Assembly: GCA_016719565.1 (NCBI GenBank)
Contig: JADJYU010000007.1
Span: 434,001-498,000 of the forward strand
Length of the DNA: 64,000 bases
Reading direction: 5' to 3'
DNA from: Ignavibacteria bacterium
GTDB lineage: Bacteria; Bacteroidota; Ignavibacteria; Tepidaquicellales; Tepidaquicellaceae
The translations under genes were made by a program, and so were the position numbers. Shown piece after piece: positions 27,332 to 35,386 of this stretch; positions within the stretch are counted from its first letter, which is position 1; every line of letters begins with the position of its first letter. The notes beneath the pieces were generated by a model, which made no database searches, was not told where the DNA came from, and worked only from the letters and a program-made list of their open reading frames with translations.

Positions 27332-28067
27332 TTTTGATAAATATATTGAAGAGGCGAAATCCAAACTTGATAAAAATTTTTTATCACCTGAATTCATACG
27401 TCTTGCAAATATGTATTATCTGTCTGAGCAGTATGAGGAATGCATCTCAGTCTGCAGATCGGGTTTAAATATTTATCCGAACTATCTGACTGCAAAACTT
27501 ATACTTATCAGAGCGTTATTAAAAGCGGAATATCTGAGCGAAGCCGAGCAGCTTTACAATGAACTGAAATCCAAAATTCCAATAAAGGAAGTGCTGACAA
27601 GTCTCAGCAATAATATACAGAATCTCAGGTCGATCTCGGGACAGGAAAAGATACAGTATCCGAAGGAGACTAAGAATAAATTTGATTTTAAATATTTTGA
27701 AAAGAAATTTGATCTGCAGGAAACTCTGTTCACGGAATACAATGTAAGTGATCTTTTGAATGATGATGAAATTAATTTACCCGAGACTGAATTCAGAAAT
27801 TTTGAAAGTAAATATTTATCATTTCATTTTAATCCTTCAGACAAGTCCGTCAAATCTGCAGCCGTTAAACAAAAGAAAAGTGAACATGAATCAGGTTACA
27901 AATTCGTAACAGAAACACTTGGTGATCTGTATGCCGGACAAAAGAATCACAAGGAAGCGTATGAGATATACAGTTTTTTACTCAGAGCCGGGTCGCCGAA
28001 TTCCGCGCGCATAGAGGAGAAGCTGAATGCACTTGAGAGGAATATGATAAAGTATGACAGTATTTAA
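27321..28067 (+). CDS. TPR-repeat protein
   Basis: 248 aa from ATG 27321 (a TTG lies one codon upstream); the start overlaps the glycosyltransferase stop by 11 bp. Residues 20-90 contain two tetratricopeptide-like helices pairs ('FIRLANMYYLSEQYEECISV', 'LTAKLILIRALLKAEYLSEA'), and residues about 200-240 a third ('TLGDLYAGQKNHKEAYEIYS'). The middle part is charged and disordered-looking. No signal peptide, so cytoplasmic. It probably assembles or regulates something with the glycosyltransferase, given the overlap; no specific function can be assigned. It converges with rqcH with a 4-bp overlap. Confidence 0.75.
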   Translation: MQNNFDKYIEEAKSKLDKNFLSPEFIRLANMYYLSEQYEECISVCRSGLNIYPNYLTAKLILIRALLKAEYLSEAEQLYNELKSKIPIKEVLTSLSNNIQNLRSISGQEKIQYPKETKNKFDFKYFEKKFDLQETLFTEYNVSDLLNDDEINLPETEFRNFESKYLSFHFNPSDKSVKSAAVKQKKSEHESGYKFVTETLGDLYAGQKNHKEAYEIYSFLLRAGSPNSARIEEKLNALERNMIKYDSI

Positions 28068-29656
28068 GGATCCGGCGGCAGCAAAGGTTTTACAAAAATA
28101 ACTTTTTCCCTTTCCATTATAACAGTACCTGATTTAAATCCCTTTTTTTTCTTTACATATTTTTTTTCACAGTAAGCAACGGGTACACTTCCTGCATTTC
28201 GCGCTTTGCTGTAATACGCCGAGATCGAAGCCGCGGTATGAATGATCTCCTTCGGCACGTCTTCTTTGGAATTCTTTTTAAGTATTGTATGAGAACCGCT
28301 TGCACCTCTTACGTGAAACCAAAGGTCATTCTGTGAAGCGTATTTTGTAGTAAGCAGATCATTGGAAACGCTGTCCTTTCCCACCCAGACCTGATACTTG
28401 TCATTAAGAATAAATTTTCTGAATTTATTTGTCTCGTCATTTTTTGATTCCTGCATTAATTTATCCTCTTTAATAATTTTCTTATAATTGTCAGACGCTT
28501 CGACTGAAGCCAGTTCACTTTCCAGCGCTGTAATATTCTTTTCCAGATCAGAGATCTTTTTAAGAATAAGACTTTCGGAATTCTTAAGTCTTTTATATTT
28601 ATCAAAATACAATGCGGCATTTTCCGCCGGGGAAAGCTCCTCCTTTAATTTGATTTCAGTAATATCATAACCGGCAGGATCATCGCCGGTTTTAAGTACA
28701 GACTGACCTTTACTTATCAGATGAATATTCTGCAGTATCAGATTTCCGTACTCTTTAAAATTTCCGGAGTTACGGGAATGTTCGAGATTAAGTCTGAAGC
28801 TTTCGAGCTTTTTTTTATTGTGCGTAATATTTTTTTTCAGTTCGGAGAGTCTGTTATTTTTCGCATCGTGAAATTTAACGGACGATGATGAGAATCTTAA
28901 ATAAGCGAGAATGAGTTCGTTAATGTTCTCAAATTCTTTAGCGGTGTATTCTTTCAGATGTGACAACTTTGCAAGTGAGATTATGAAGTCTTCATCTTTT
29001 TGATAGAGAATATATAAAGGAGTGGAAATTTCGTTTATAATAGAATTCATGGCAGAGTCGGCGGAGGAAATTGATTCAGGTTCAGCGGGGGAGGAGCTGC
29101 TGAGACCGGAACGGAAGAGGGCTTCTGTAATATAGAGCCGCCCGGATTTCTGATAGCGGGATTTGAGATAGCGGGAGATATCGGAGGGAGCGGTCTGCAT
29201 GCCGGAATTTTTTTCAGGCGCAGTCTCCGATACTTCTTTACCGCTGTAGATCTCGCTGTCTTTAAAAGCGCTTACTATAATATCATTACGTAGTAAAAAG
29301 CAGTTGGACTTGTTTGAAAAGAATGTAAAGAGAATTGAATAGCCGTCATTAAGTGTGATCAAAATTTTCCTGTCAGAGTCTGAAAGACTTACATCAGTAA
29401 TTTTCAGATCATAAATATCTTTAAAAATATTAACTGAATTCCTTCTTGCTTTGGAATAATTCTCCCTTAACACTATGTATGGAGAACTTCTTTGACAGGA
29501 ATACTCTATTGTCTTTAGGGTCTTTGATCCATCACCGGTTCCCGCAGCAATACACATCTTATCTTTTTCCTGAGAAAAAATTTCCAGGACTTCTAAACCC
29601 GTCAATTCTTTTGAAAGAAATTCCGATACATTCCGGATCGTATAATAATTATTCAT
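28064..29656 (-). CDS. rqcH: RqcH/NFACT-family protein (ribosome-associated quality control)
   Basis: 530 aa. The N-terminal half resembles NFACT-N ('YTIRNVSEFLSKELTGLEVL', 'SPYIVLRENYSKARRNSVNI'), followed by coiled-coil helices (about residues 265-400) and the C-terminal NFACT-R/DUF814 domain with the diagnostic 'YQVWVGKDSVSNDLLTTK' and 'DLWFHVRGASGSHTIL', then 'ISAYYSKARNAGSVPVAY'. RqcH binds peptidyl-tRNA-stalled 50S subunits and recruits Ala-tRNA to add degradation tails. The ATG at 29656 lies within one copy of a short direct repeat that also occurs at the far end of the palindromic array just upstream. Confidence 0.85.
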   Translation of the reverse strand: MNNYYTIRNVSEFLSKELTGLEVLEIFSQEKDKMCIAAGTGDGSKTLKTIEYSCQRSSPYIVLRENYSKARRNSVNIFKDIYDLKITDVSLSDSDRKILITLNDGYSILFTFFSNKSNCFLLRNDIIVSAFKDSEIYSGKEVSETAPEKNSGMQTAPSDISRYLKSRYQKSGRLYITEALFRSGLSSSSPAEPESISSADSAMNSIINEISTPLYILYQKDEDFIISLAKLSHLKEYTAKEFENINELILAYLRFSSSSVKFHDAKNNRLSELKKNITHNKKKLESFRLNLEHSRNSGNFKEYGNLILQNIHLISKGQSVLKTGDDPAGYDITEIKLKEELSPAENAALYFDKYKRLKNSESLILKKISDLEKNITALESELASVEASDNYKKIIKEDKLMQESKNDETNKFRKFILNDKYQVWVGKDSVSNDLLTTKYASQNDLWFHVRGASGSHTILKKNSKEDVPKEIIHTAASISAYYSKARNAGSVPVAYCEKKYVKKKKGFKSGTVIMEREKVIFVKPLLPPDP

Positions 29657-29693
29657 TTATAATTTCACATTTATAATTTGCTTTTTACCCTGC

Positions 29694-30072
29694 TTCCCAA
29701 GCTTCAGCTTATTTTCCTGCTTCCCAAGCCCCAGCTTGGGAAGTAAAAGCAAAAGATGCTGAAAATTAACTACAGTATATTCTAACCCTTCCCAAGCTGG
29801 GGCTTGGGAAGGAGAAGGAGGAAAAAAATTAAGTACAGAAAATTCTATCCCTTTCCAAGCTGGGGCTTGGGAAGGAGAAGGAAGAAAAAAATTATGTACA
29901 GAATATTCTATCCCTTCCCAAGCTGGGGCTTGGGAAGGAGAAGGAGGAAAAAAATTAAGTACAGAATATTCTATCCCTTCCCAAGCTGGGGCTTGGGAAG
30001 GAGAAGGAGGAAAAAAATTAAGTACAGAATATTCTATCCCTTTCCAAGCTGGGGCTTGGGAAGGAGAAGTAA
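29694..30072. repeat. 63-bp tandem repeats, each with a CTTCCCAAGC / GCTTGGGAAG palindrome
   Basis: Five 63-bp units (about 29765-30072) plus diverged half-units at 29694-29750. Each unit contains a perfect 10-bp stem CTTCCCAAGC-TGGG-GCTTGGGAAG, a purine-rich GGAGAAGGAGG tract and an A-run. Because 63 is a multiple of 3, long frames stay open on both strands (repeats of 'SPSQAPAWEG' on minus), which I take as incidental. The array is flanked by direct repeats of about 37 bp (ATTATTCATTTATAATTTCA.. at 29648 and 30075), one of which includes the rqcH start codon. Confidence 0.85.
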
Positions 30073-30107
30073 AATTATTCATTTATAATTTCAAATTTAT
30101 AATTTGC

Positions 30108-30335
30108 TTAACCACCCCTCATCTTATATATCAGATACATTATTAATGAGATTATCAGACTGATAACAACTGAAGTCGCTAGCGGAAAGTAAAATTCAAA
30201 ATTATCTTTTTTTATCCTTATATCTCCGGGAAGTTTTCCTAAGAAAGGTATTTTGTCTGAATACATTATTAATACGCCTGCTGCAGCTATTATGAGTCCG
30301 GATATTATCAGTAATTTTCCCGCCTGCTGTGTCAA
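30108..30335 (-). CDS. DUF2905-family small membrane protein
   Basis: 75 aa with two membrane helices (about 7-24 and 50-70) separated by the family motif 'KIPFLGKLPGDIRIKKDNF'. DUF2905 proteins are small inner-membrane proteins of unknown function found in many phyla. It is divergent from lpdA and upstream of rqcH on the same strand, but the palindromic array separates the two, so they are probably transcribed separately. Confidence 0.85.
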   Translation of the reverse strand: MTQQAGKLLIISGLIIAAAGVLIMYSDKIPFLGKLPGDIRIKKDNFEFYFPLATSVVISLIISLIMYLIYKMRGG

Positions 30336-30465
30336 ACCAGTTTAAAGTTTTAATTTAATTTATAATTTAATTAATATTACATTGAGATACGGTTTCAATA
30401 TTAGTAATTTACATAAAACTTACAATAAATATTCTAAATCTCTAAACAAATATCTCAATTATTAA

Positions 30466-31857
30466 ATGAAAGAATTTGACGTCATTGTGATCGGAAGCGG
30501 TCCCGGCGGTTATACTACTGCTATAAGAGCTTCACAGCTTGGATTTAAAACTGCTATAATAGAAAAAGACAGACTCGGCGGCATTTGCCTGAACTGGGGC
30601 TGTATCCCGACGAAAGCTCTGCTGAAAAACGCTGAACTTATGAACGGCATAAAGCATCTCGACGAATTCGGAATTTCCGTTGAGAATGTTAAATTTGATT
30701 TTGAAAAAATTATCGCCAGATCAAGAGGAGTTGCGGATATTTCAGAAAAAGGCGTGAGATATCTTATGAAAAAAAATAAGATCGACGTACTGGAAGGAGC
30801 TGCATATATAAATAAAGACGGTTCGATTTCAGTAAAAGACACATCAGGTAAAGAGCTGGAAAAAGTAAAAGCAAAATATACTATCATAGCAACCGGCGCC
30901 AGGACAAGAAGTCTCGGTAATCTTAAATTTGATGAGAAGAGAATTTTATCATCGACAGGAGCTATGATCCTCAAAGACCTTCCCAAAAAAATGACAATTG
31001 TCGGCAGCGGCGCTATCGGAGTTGAGTTCGCATATTTCTATAATGCATTCGGAACGGAAGTTACCATTGTGGAAATGCTTCCGAATATTATGCCTATCGA
31101 AGATAAAGATATTTCTGATGTAGTAGCGAGGGAATTTAAAAAGCGTGGAATCAAATTACTTACCGGCACTAAAACAGAAAGCGTGGAAGTAAAAGGAGAT
31201 AAAGTTTTTACAAATGTCTCAGGCAAGAGTAATGAAGTTCTGGAATCTGATGTAGTTCTTATTGCGATCGGCGTTGTTGGTAATGTCGAAAATATCGGAC
31301 TCGGGGAGATCGGTATAGCAGTTGATAAAGGCAGCATAAAAGTTGATAAGGATTACAAAACAAGCGTAGAAGGTTTCTATGCAATCGGCGATGTCATCGG
31401 ACCGCCCTGGCTTGCGCATGTCGCTTCGTCAGAAGGAATAAACTGTATAGAAAAAATTAAAGGGATGCATACTCCGGACATTGATTACAACACAATTCCC
31501 GGCTGTACTTACTGTCAGCCTCAGGTTGCGTCAGTCGGACTGACAGAGAAGAAAGCTCTTGAAGAAGGTTATGAGATCAATGTAGGAAAGTTTCCTTTTT
31601 CCGCAAGCGGCAAATCCCGCGCATTGGGTGAGACTGTAGGAATGATCAAGGTTATCTTTGATAAAAAATATGATGAACTTATCGGAGCGCATATTGTCGG
31701 AGTCGAAGCAACTGAATTAATAATGGAATTCGTGCTTGCAAAATCTCTTGAAGCCACACATGAGCAGATCCTGAAAACTGTTCACGCGCACCCGACTTTA
31801 AGCGAAGCAAACATGGAAGCAGTAGGAGTTGCATACAATGAAGCTATAAATATCTGA
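30466..31857 (+). CDS. lpdA: Dihydrolipoyl dehydrogenase
   Basis: 463 aa. FAD-binding 'VIGSGPGGYTTAIRASQLG' (8-26), the redox disulfide in 'GGICLNWGCIPTK' (Cys41, Cys46), NAD-binding 'VGSGAIGVEFAYFYNAFG', 'YAIGDVIGPPWLAH' for the second FAD contact, and the C-terminal catalytic His-Glu pair in 'VHAHPTLSEA'. It re-oxidises dihydrolipoamide in 2-oxoacid dehydrogenase complexes and the glycine cleavage system. The other subunits are not in the window. It stands alone with its own AT-rich upstream region. Confidence 0.95.
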   Translation: MKEFDVIVIGSGPGGYTTAIRASQLGFKTAIIEKDRLGGICLNWGCIPTKALLKNAELMNGIKHLDEFGISVENVKFDFEKIIARSRGVADISEKGVRYLMKKNKIDVLEGAAYINKDGSISVKDTSGKELEKVKAKYTIIATGARTRSLGNLKFDEKRILSSTGAMILKDLPKKMTIVGSGAIGVEFAYFYNAFGTEVTIVEMLPNIMPIEDKDISDVVAREFKKRGIKLLTGTKTESVEVKGDKVFTNVSGKSNEVLESDVVLIAIGVVGNVENIGLGEIGIAVDKGSIKVDKDYKTSVEGFYAIGDVIGPPWLAHVASSEGINCIEKIKGMHTPDIDYNTIPGCTYCQPQVASVGLTEKKALEEGYEINVGKFPFSASGKSRALGETVGMIKVIFDKKYDELIGAHIVGVEATELIMEFVLAKSLEATHEQILKTVHAHPTLSEANMEAVGVAYNEAINI

Positions 31858-31877
31858 TAAAAAATTTTAACAATAAA

Positions 31878-31909
31878 AATCTAATTTGCTAATAAAATAA
31901 AATTAGATT
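31878..31909 (+). terminator. AT-rich hairpin after lpdA (possible terminator)
   Basis: AATCTAATTT (31878-31887) pairs perfectly with AAATTAGATT (31900-31909), 20 bp after the lpdA stop. The stem is AT-only apart from one pair, and no clear T-run follows, so its terminator role is uncertain. Confidence 0.4.
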
Positions 31910-31951
31910 ATATTAATATTAATCAAATAAAATAAATAAGGAGATTTAACA

Positions 31952-32371
31952 ATGGATGACAATAAAACAACAAAAGGATTATTACTCGGATTTTTAACCG
32001 GAAGCGTCGTCGGCGCTGCAATCGCTCTTCTTTACGCTCCTAAAAGCGGAAGAGAATTCAGAAACGACATCAGACTTAAAAAGGATGAACTTATGGATGA
32101 CACAACGGAATATATACAGGTTGCAAAATCCAAAGCTACAAATCTTATCAACGAAGGTAAAAGAAAATCTGAAGAACTTATCTCTGACGCAAAGAAAAAA
32201 GCAAGTTCGCTTATTGATGATGCCAACCATGTCTTGAATGATGCAAAGGTAAAAGCGACAGGTACAATTGATACAACAAAAGATATGATCTCTTCTGAAT
32301 CAGGAAAAATAAAGGATGCATTTAAAGCCGGTATTGAAGCCTATAATGAAGAGAAAAGAAAAAGCTCATAA
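31952..32371 (+). CDS. YtxH-domain protein
   Basis: 139 aa. The YtxH pattern is at the N-terminus: 'GLLLGFLTGSVVGAAIALLY' as one membrane helix followed by 'APKSGREFRNDI'. The rest is a Lys/Glu-rich amphipathic helix or coiled coil. A good ribosome site (AAGGAG, 11 bases before ATG) is present. YtxH proteins are often stress-related membrane proteins; the exact role is unknown. The next gene, a membrane-anchored coiled-coil protein, starts 19 bp later and is likely its partner. Confidence 0.85.
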   Translation: MDDNKTTKGLLLGFLTGSVVGAAIALLYAPKSGREFRNDIRLKKDELMDDTTEYIQVAKSKATNLINEGKRKSEELISDAKKKASSLIDDANHVLNDAKVKATGTIDTTKDMISSESGKIKDAFKAGIEAYNEEKRKSS

Positions 32372-32390
32372 ATAATTAATTAATATTAAA

Positions 32391-32819
32391 TTGGCAGAGA
32401 CACTTCAAATATCACAGATTATCGTAAATTTTATTATTGTAATTCTGTTTACGGTGATCATATTCTTTCTTGTAAAGATCAGTAAATTATTTGTAGTAAT
32501 TAGTGAAAAAATTAACTCGATCGCTGATGACAGTAAGGAATTGAAACCAAAAATTATCGCTACATTTGAAAAAATAGAAACCCTTGCTGACAGCGTTACT
32601 GATATTTCAGGTAAAGTGAATGACAATATGGATGTGCTCGGTACAGTTGTAGATAATGTTAAGGAATCTACGGAAAGAGTTTTAAATTTGCAGCAGAAAG
32701 TTATGAATGAAATTGAACCGCCTATTATGGATACTGTAAACACAATTTCTGCTGTATCAGCGGGCGTTAAAACTTTTTTCGACGCTTATAAAAACAAAAG
32801 AAATAATTCTCATAACTGA
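32391..32819 (+). CDS. DUF948/YtxG-like membrane-anchored coiled-coil protein
   Basis: 142 aa with a TTG start at 32391. One N-terminal membrane helix ('IIVNFIIVILFTVIIFFLV') is followed by a long heptad-rich helix ('SVTDISGKVNDNMDVLGTVV'-type spacing) as in DUF948/YtxG proteins, which commonly sit next to YtxH. The protein ends in 'RNNSHN', a tail also found at the end of the convergent DoxX protein because both stops lie in an inverted repeat. Confidence 0.7.
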   Translation: MAETLQISQIIVNFIIVILFTVIIFFLVKISKLFVVISEKINSIADDSKELKPKIIATFEKIETLADSVTDISGKVNDNMDVLGTVVDNVKESTERVLNLQQKVMNEIEPPIMDTVNTISAVSAGVKTFFDAYKNKRNNSHN

Positions 32820-32873
32820 AAAAAGATCAATTATCAATGATCAATGATCAATGATCAATTATGAGAATTATTT
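32801..32873. terminator. 15-bp inverted repeat bridging two convergent genes, with a heptamer array in the loop
   Basis: AAATAATTCTCATAA (32801-32815) and its exact complement (32859-32873) cover the last codons of both convergent genes. The loop contains five TCAATKA heptamers (32827-32861 partly overlaps the right arm). It can fold in either transcript and may serve as a bidirectional terminator: T-run TTTTTT follows on plus and A-run precedes for minus. Confidence 0.6.
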
Positions 32874-33292
32874 TTTCTTCTTGCGATCATTGCATCAATG
32901 CTGTACTTACCTGCTCCTATAAAAATCAACGCGGCAAATACTGAAAGCAATTCTATTGGATAAAATACTCTGTTCCAGGGATCTAAATTCGTCAGATGTC
33001 TTGCAGCCGCAACGAGCATTGTAAACGCCATAAAAGCTGAAGTCGTCCGAGTGAATAATCCGAGTATTAAAAGTATACCGCCTCCGAATTCACTGATCGC
33101 TGCCATGAAGCCCCAGAATACAGGCGCGAATGTGATACCTAATGAAGACATAGCTCCTCCGATCCTTGCCCAGGTTTCCGGTCCTCCGAACATTTTATTC
33201 CATCCGTGAATGAAGATAAAAGCAATTCCTATTCCCAGTCTGAGTATCAGTATCCCAAGATCTTTTCTTGTTTCAAAAAAAGTTTTTAACAT
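32855..33292 (-). CDS. DoxX-family membrane protein
   Basis: 145 aa, four membrane helices. The DoxX pattern is visible: 'LGILILRLGIGIAFIFIHGW', 'KMFGGPETW', 'FWGFMAAISEFGGGILLILG', 'TRTTSAFMAFTMLVA'. Family members are linked to redox or thiosulfate metabolism or remain unassigned; no specific role can be given. It converges with the YtxG-like gene; the gap upstream (33293-33472) is AT-rich and carries its promoter region, without a recognisable motif. Confidence 0.85.
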   Translation of the reverse strand: MLKTFFETRKDLGILILRLGIGIAFIFIHGWNKMFGGPETWARIGGAMSSLGITFAPVFWGFMAAISEFGGGILLILGLFTRTTSAFMAFTMLVAAARHLTNLDPWNRVFYPIELLSVFAALIFIGAGKYSIDAMIARRKNNSHN

Positions 33293-33472
33293 GATTTAAA
33301 TTTAATTCTGAAATTTTACGCATATGAATTTTTAAAATGAATCTTAAGATGATTAGATTTTTTATTGAATGATTTAAGAATTGTTAAAGTTCCGTATGAA
33401 ATGAAAATTAATTTCAGGTGTAAATTTCCGGAACAAAGATTATTTTGAACGGAGACTTAAGTAATCCAAAAA

Positions 33473-34495
33473 CTACTTCGCAAATTCCAGGACGATCTTG
33501 CCGAACTGTTCTGAATCTTTCATTCTGTCAAAAGCTTCCGGAAAATCTTTGAAAGGAAAAACTTTATCAATAACAGGTTCACATTTGTTTGTGTCTGTGA
33601 ATTCCAGCATGTTTCGGAAATCACTTACCGTTCCCATTGTCGATCCTGAGATCTTTAATTGTTTCCAGTAAACTTTATGCAGATCCAGTTCATCGGCTGC
33701 TCCGAGTGTCGCTCCGTATGAAACTATCCTTGCGCCGTAGCTGCAGAGATCAATATATCCGGAATAATATTCCCCGCCGGATCCGTCTATGACAACATCA
33801 ATTTTATTTCCTGTTTTATCCTTTAATTCATTTTGCCATTCCGGACTTCTGTAATTCACGCCGCTCTCCGCACCAATTGAAACCGCTTTATTTATTTTAT
33901 CATCACTTCCCGATGTTACAAAAACTTTTGCTCCGGCTCTTAAAGCAAACATCAGCGCGAATGATGCTACGCCGCCGCCAACTCCGGTGATAAGAACATT
34001 ATCAGTATTTTTTAATTCAGCTTTGACAAACAATGATCTGTATGCGGTAAGTCCGGCAAGCGGGAATGCGGATGCCTGTGCAAAGCCGGGATGTTCAGGG
34101 AATTTAAATACTGCCGAAGAGCGGACCTTTACATATTCAGCAAATGTTCCGTCTGCCGGCATTCCGAGAATTTCGAAATTCCTGTTTTGAAAATTCTCAT
34201 TGCTTCCCCAGTTACTGCACGGATAAATCATTACTTTATCACCGATAGAAAAATTGTTAACGTTTTTTCCTTTATCATGAATTATACCCGCGCCGTCTGA
34301 TCCCAATATAACAGAAAGTCTGATCTTAGAATATGCGCCTTCAGCGATCCAGAGATCGCGGTGATTTAAAGAAGCGTTAAAAATTTTTATTAAAACTTCA
34401 TCGGCGGAGATTTCCGGAACAGGAACATCTTCAATTCTGAAAAGATCAGAATAATTAGTTTTATTTCCTGTTTGATGTAAGATTATGGCCTGCAT
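33473..34495 (-). CDS. MDR-superfamily NAD(P)H oxidoreductase (quinone-oxidoreductase-like)
   Basis: 340 aa. The GroES-like N-terminal domain ('NASLNHRDLWIAEG', 'LGSDGAGII', 'GDKVMIYP') and Rossmann domain with 'VLITGVGGGVASFALMFALR' are typical of medium-chain dehydrogenases/reductases. The usual catalytic zinc Cys after the first domain motif is replaced (LNHRD), so a zinc-independent quinone-oxidoreductase or enoyl reductase type is more likely than an alcohol dehydrogenase. It starts directly beside the stop of the exonuclease III gene on the same strand, forming a two-gene unit. Confidence 0.85.
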   Translation of the reverse strand: MQAIILHQTGNKTNYSDLFRIEDVPVPEISADEVLIKIFNASLNHRDLWIAEGAYSKIRLSVILGSDGAGIIHDKGKNVNNFSIGDKVMIYPCSNWGSNENFQNRNFEILGMPADGTFAEYVKVRSSAVFKFPEHPGFAQASAFPLAGLTAYRSLFVKAELKNTDNVLITGVGGGVASFALMFALRAGAKVFVTSGSDDKINKAVSIGAESGVNYRSPEWQNELKDKTGNKIDVVIDGSGGEYYSGYIDLCSYGARIVSYGATLGAADELDLHKVYWKQLKISGSTMGTVSDFRNMLEFTDTNKCEPVIDKVFPFKDFPEAFDRMKDSEQFGKIVLEFAK

Positions 34496-35281
34496 TTATA
34501 CTTCGAGAGTAATTGAGATAGGGCAGTGGTCGCTTCCCATTATATCGGAATGTATCTCAGCTTTTAAAGTTCTGTCAGCAATGTCCTGAGTAACAAGAAA
34601 ATAATCGATCCTCCATCCGACGTTTCTCTCACGCGCTCTCGTGATCTGATCCCAGTAAGTATATTGTTCAGGTTTGTTGTTGAACTTTCTGAAAATATCT
34701 ATGTAACCGAGATTTAAAAGACGGTCGATCCATTCTCTTTCGATCGGCATGAAACCTGATGTAGTCGTATTTTCCTTCGGACGAGCCAGATCAATTTCCT
34801 TATGAGCTGTATTGTAATCTCCGACTACGATAATGCCTTTTCTGTCGCGGTATTTTTTTTCAAGAAAGAAAAAGAGTTCGTCATAAAAGTCGAGTTTATA
34901 TTTAATTCTTTCCGGACCCCTGCCGCCGTTAGGGAAGTAAACATTTGCAAGCGCAAAATTATCGTATTCTGCAATAATTACCCTGCCTTCTTTATCAAAA
35001 TCCGGATTACCAAAACCGGTCAGAATTTTTTTTGGCTCAGTATCGCTGTAGATCGCCACACTTGAATAACCTTTCTTCTCTGCGGAAAACCAGTAAGATG
35101 TAAATCCCTTTATATTCTTAACACCGTCGGCGATCTGATCCGGCTGCGCCTTTGTCTCCTGAAGACAAATAATATTACCTTTGCACTTTGTAAACCAGTC
35201 CATAAATCCTTTATTCTGAACTGCCCTTATCCCGTTCACATTCCAGGAGAAGATCTTAATTTTATTTTTACTCTTTGCCAT
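34496..35281 (-). CDS. xth: Exodeoxyribonuclease III (AP endonuclease)
   Basis: 261 aa. All exonuclease III/EEP motifs are present in order: 'IFSWNVNGIRA' (metal/Asn), 'CLQETKAQ' (catalytic Glu), 'NVYFPNGG', 'VVGDYNTAHKEIDL' (Asp/Asn), 'GWRIDYFLV' (Asp) and the terminal 'GSDHCPI' (catalytic Asp-His). It cleaves abasic sites in base-excision repair and digests duplex 3' ends. Its stop is one base from the start of the oxidoreductase gene. It is divergent from the AddB-like gene, so a set of DNA-repair genes sits on either side of this promoter region. Confidence 0.93.
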   Translation of the reverse strand: MAKSKNKIKIFSWNVNGIRAVQNKGFMDWFTKCKGNIICLQETKAQPDQIADGVKNIKGFTSYWFSAEKKGYSSVAIYSDTEPKKILTGFGNPDFDKEGRVIIAEYDNFALANVYFPNGGRGPERIKYKLDFYDELFFFLEKKYRDRKGIIVVGDYNTAHKEIDLARPKENTTTSGFMPIEREWIDRLLNLGYIDIFRKFNNKPEQYTYWDQITRARERNVGWRIDYFLVTQDIADRTLKAEIHSDIMGSDHCPISITLEV

Positions 35282-35386
35282 ATAATGCCATAAAATTTTA
35301 TAGGAATATTGATAACATAGAATTTTTTTTACGAAGTTAATTAACTATTTTGAAAATTAATATTCAATTTACCTATTTGAATTGAA

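Noticed and set aside
29804..30088. Plus-strand Arg/Lys-rich repeat protein in the 63-bp array
   Set aside because: Same multiple-of-3 effect; both strands open and the units are dominated by a palindrome.
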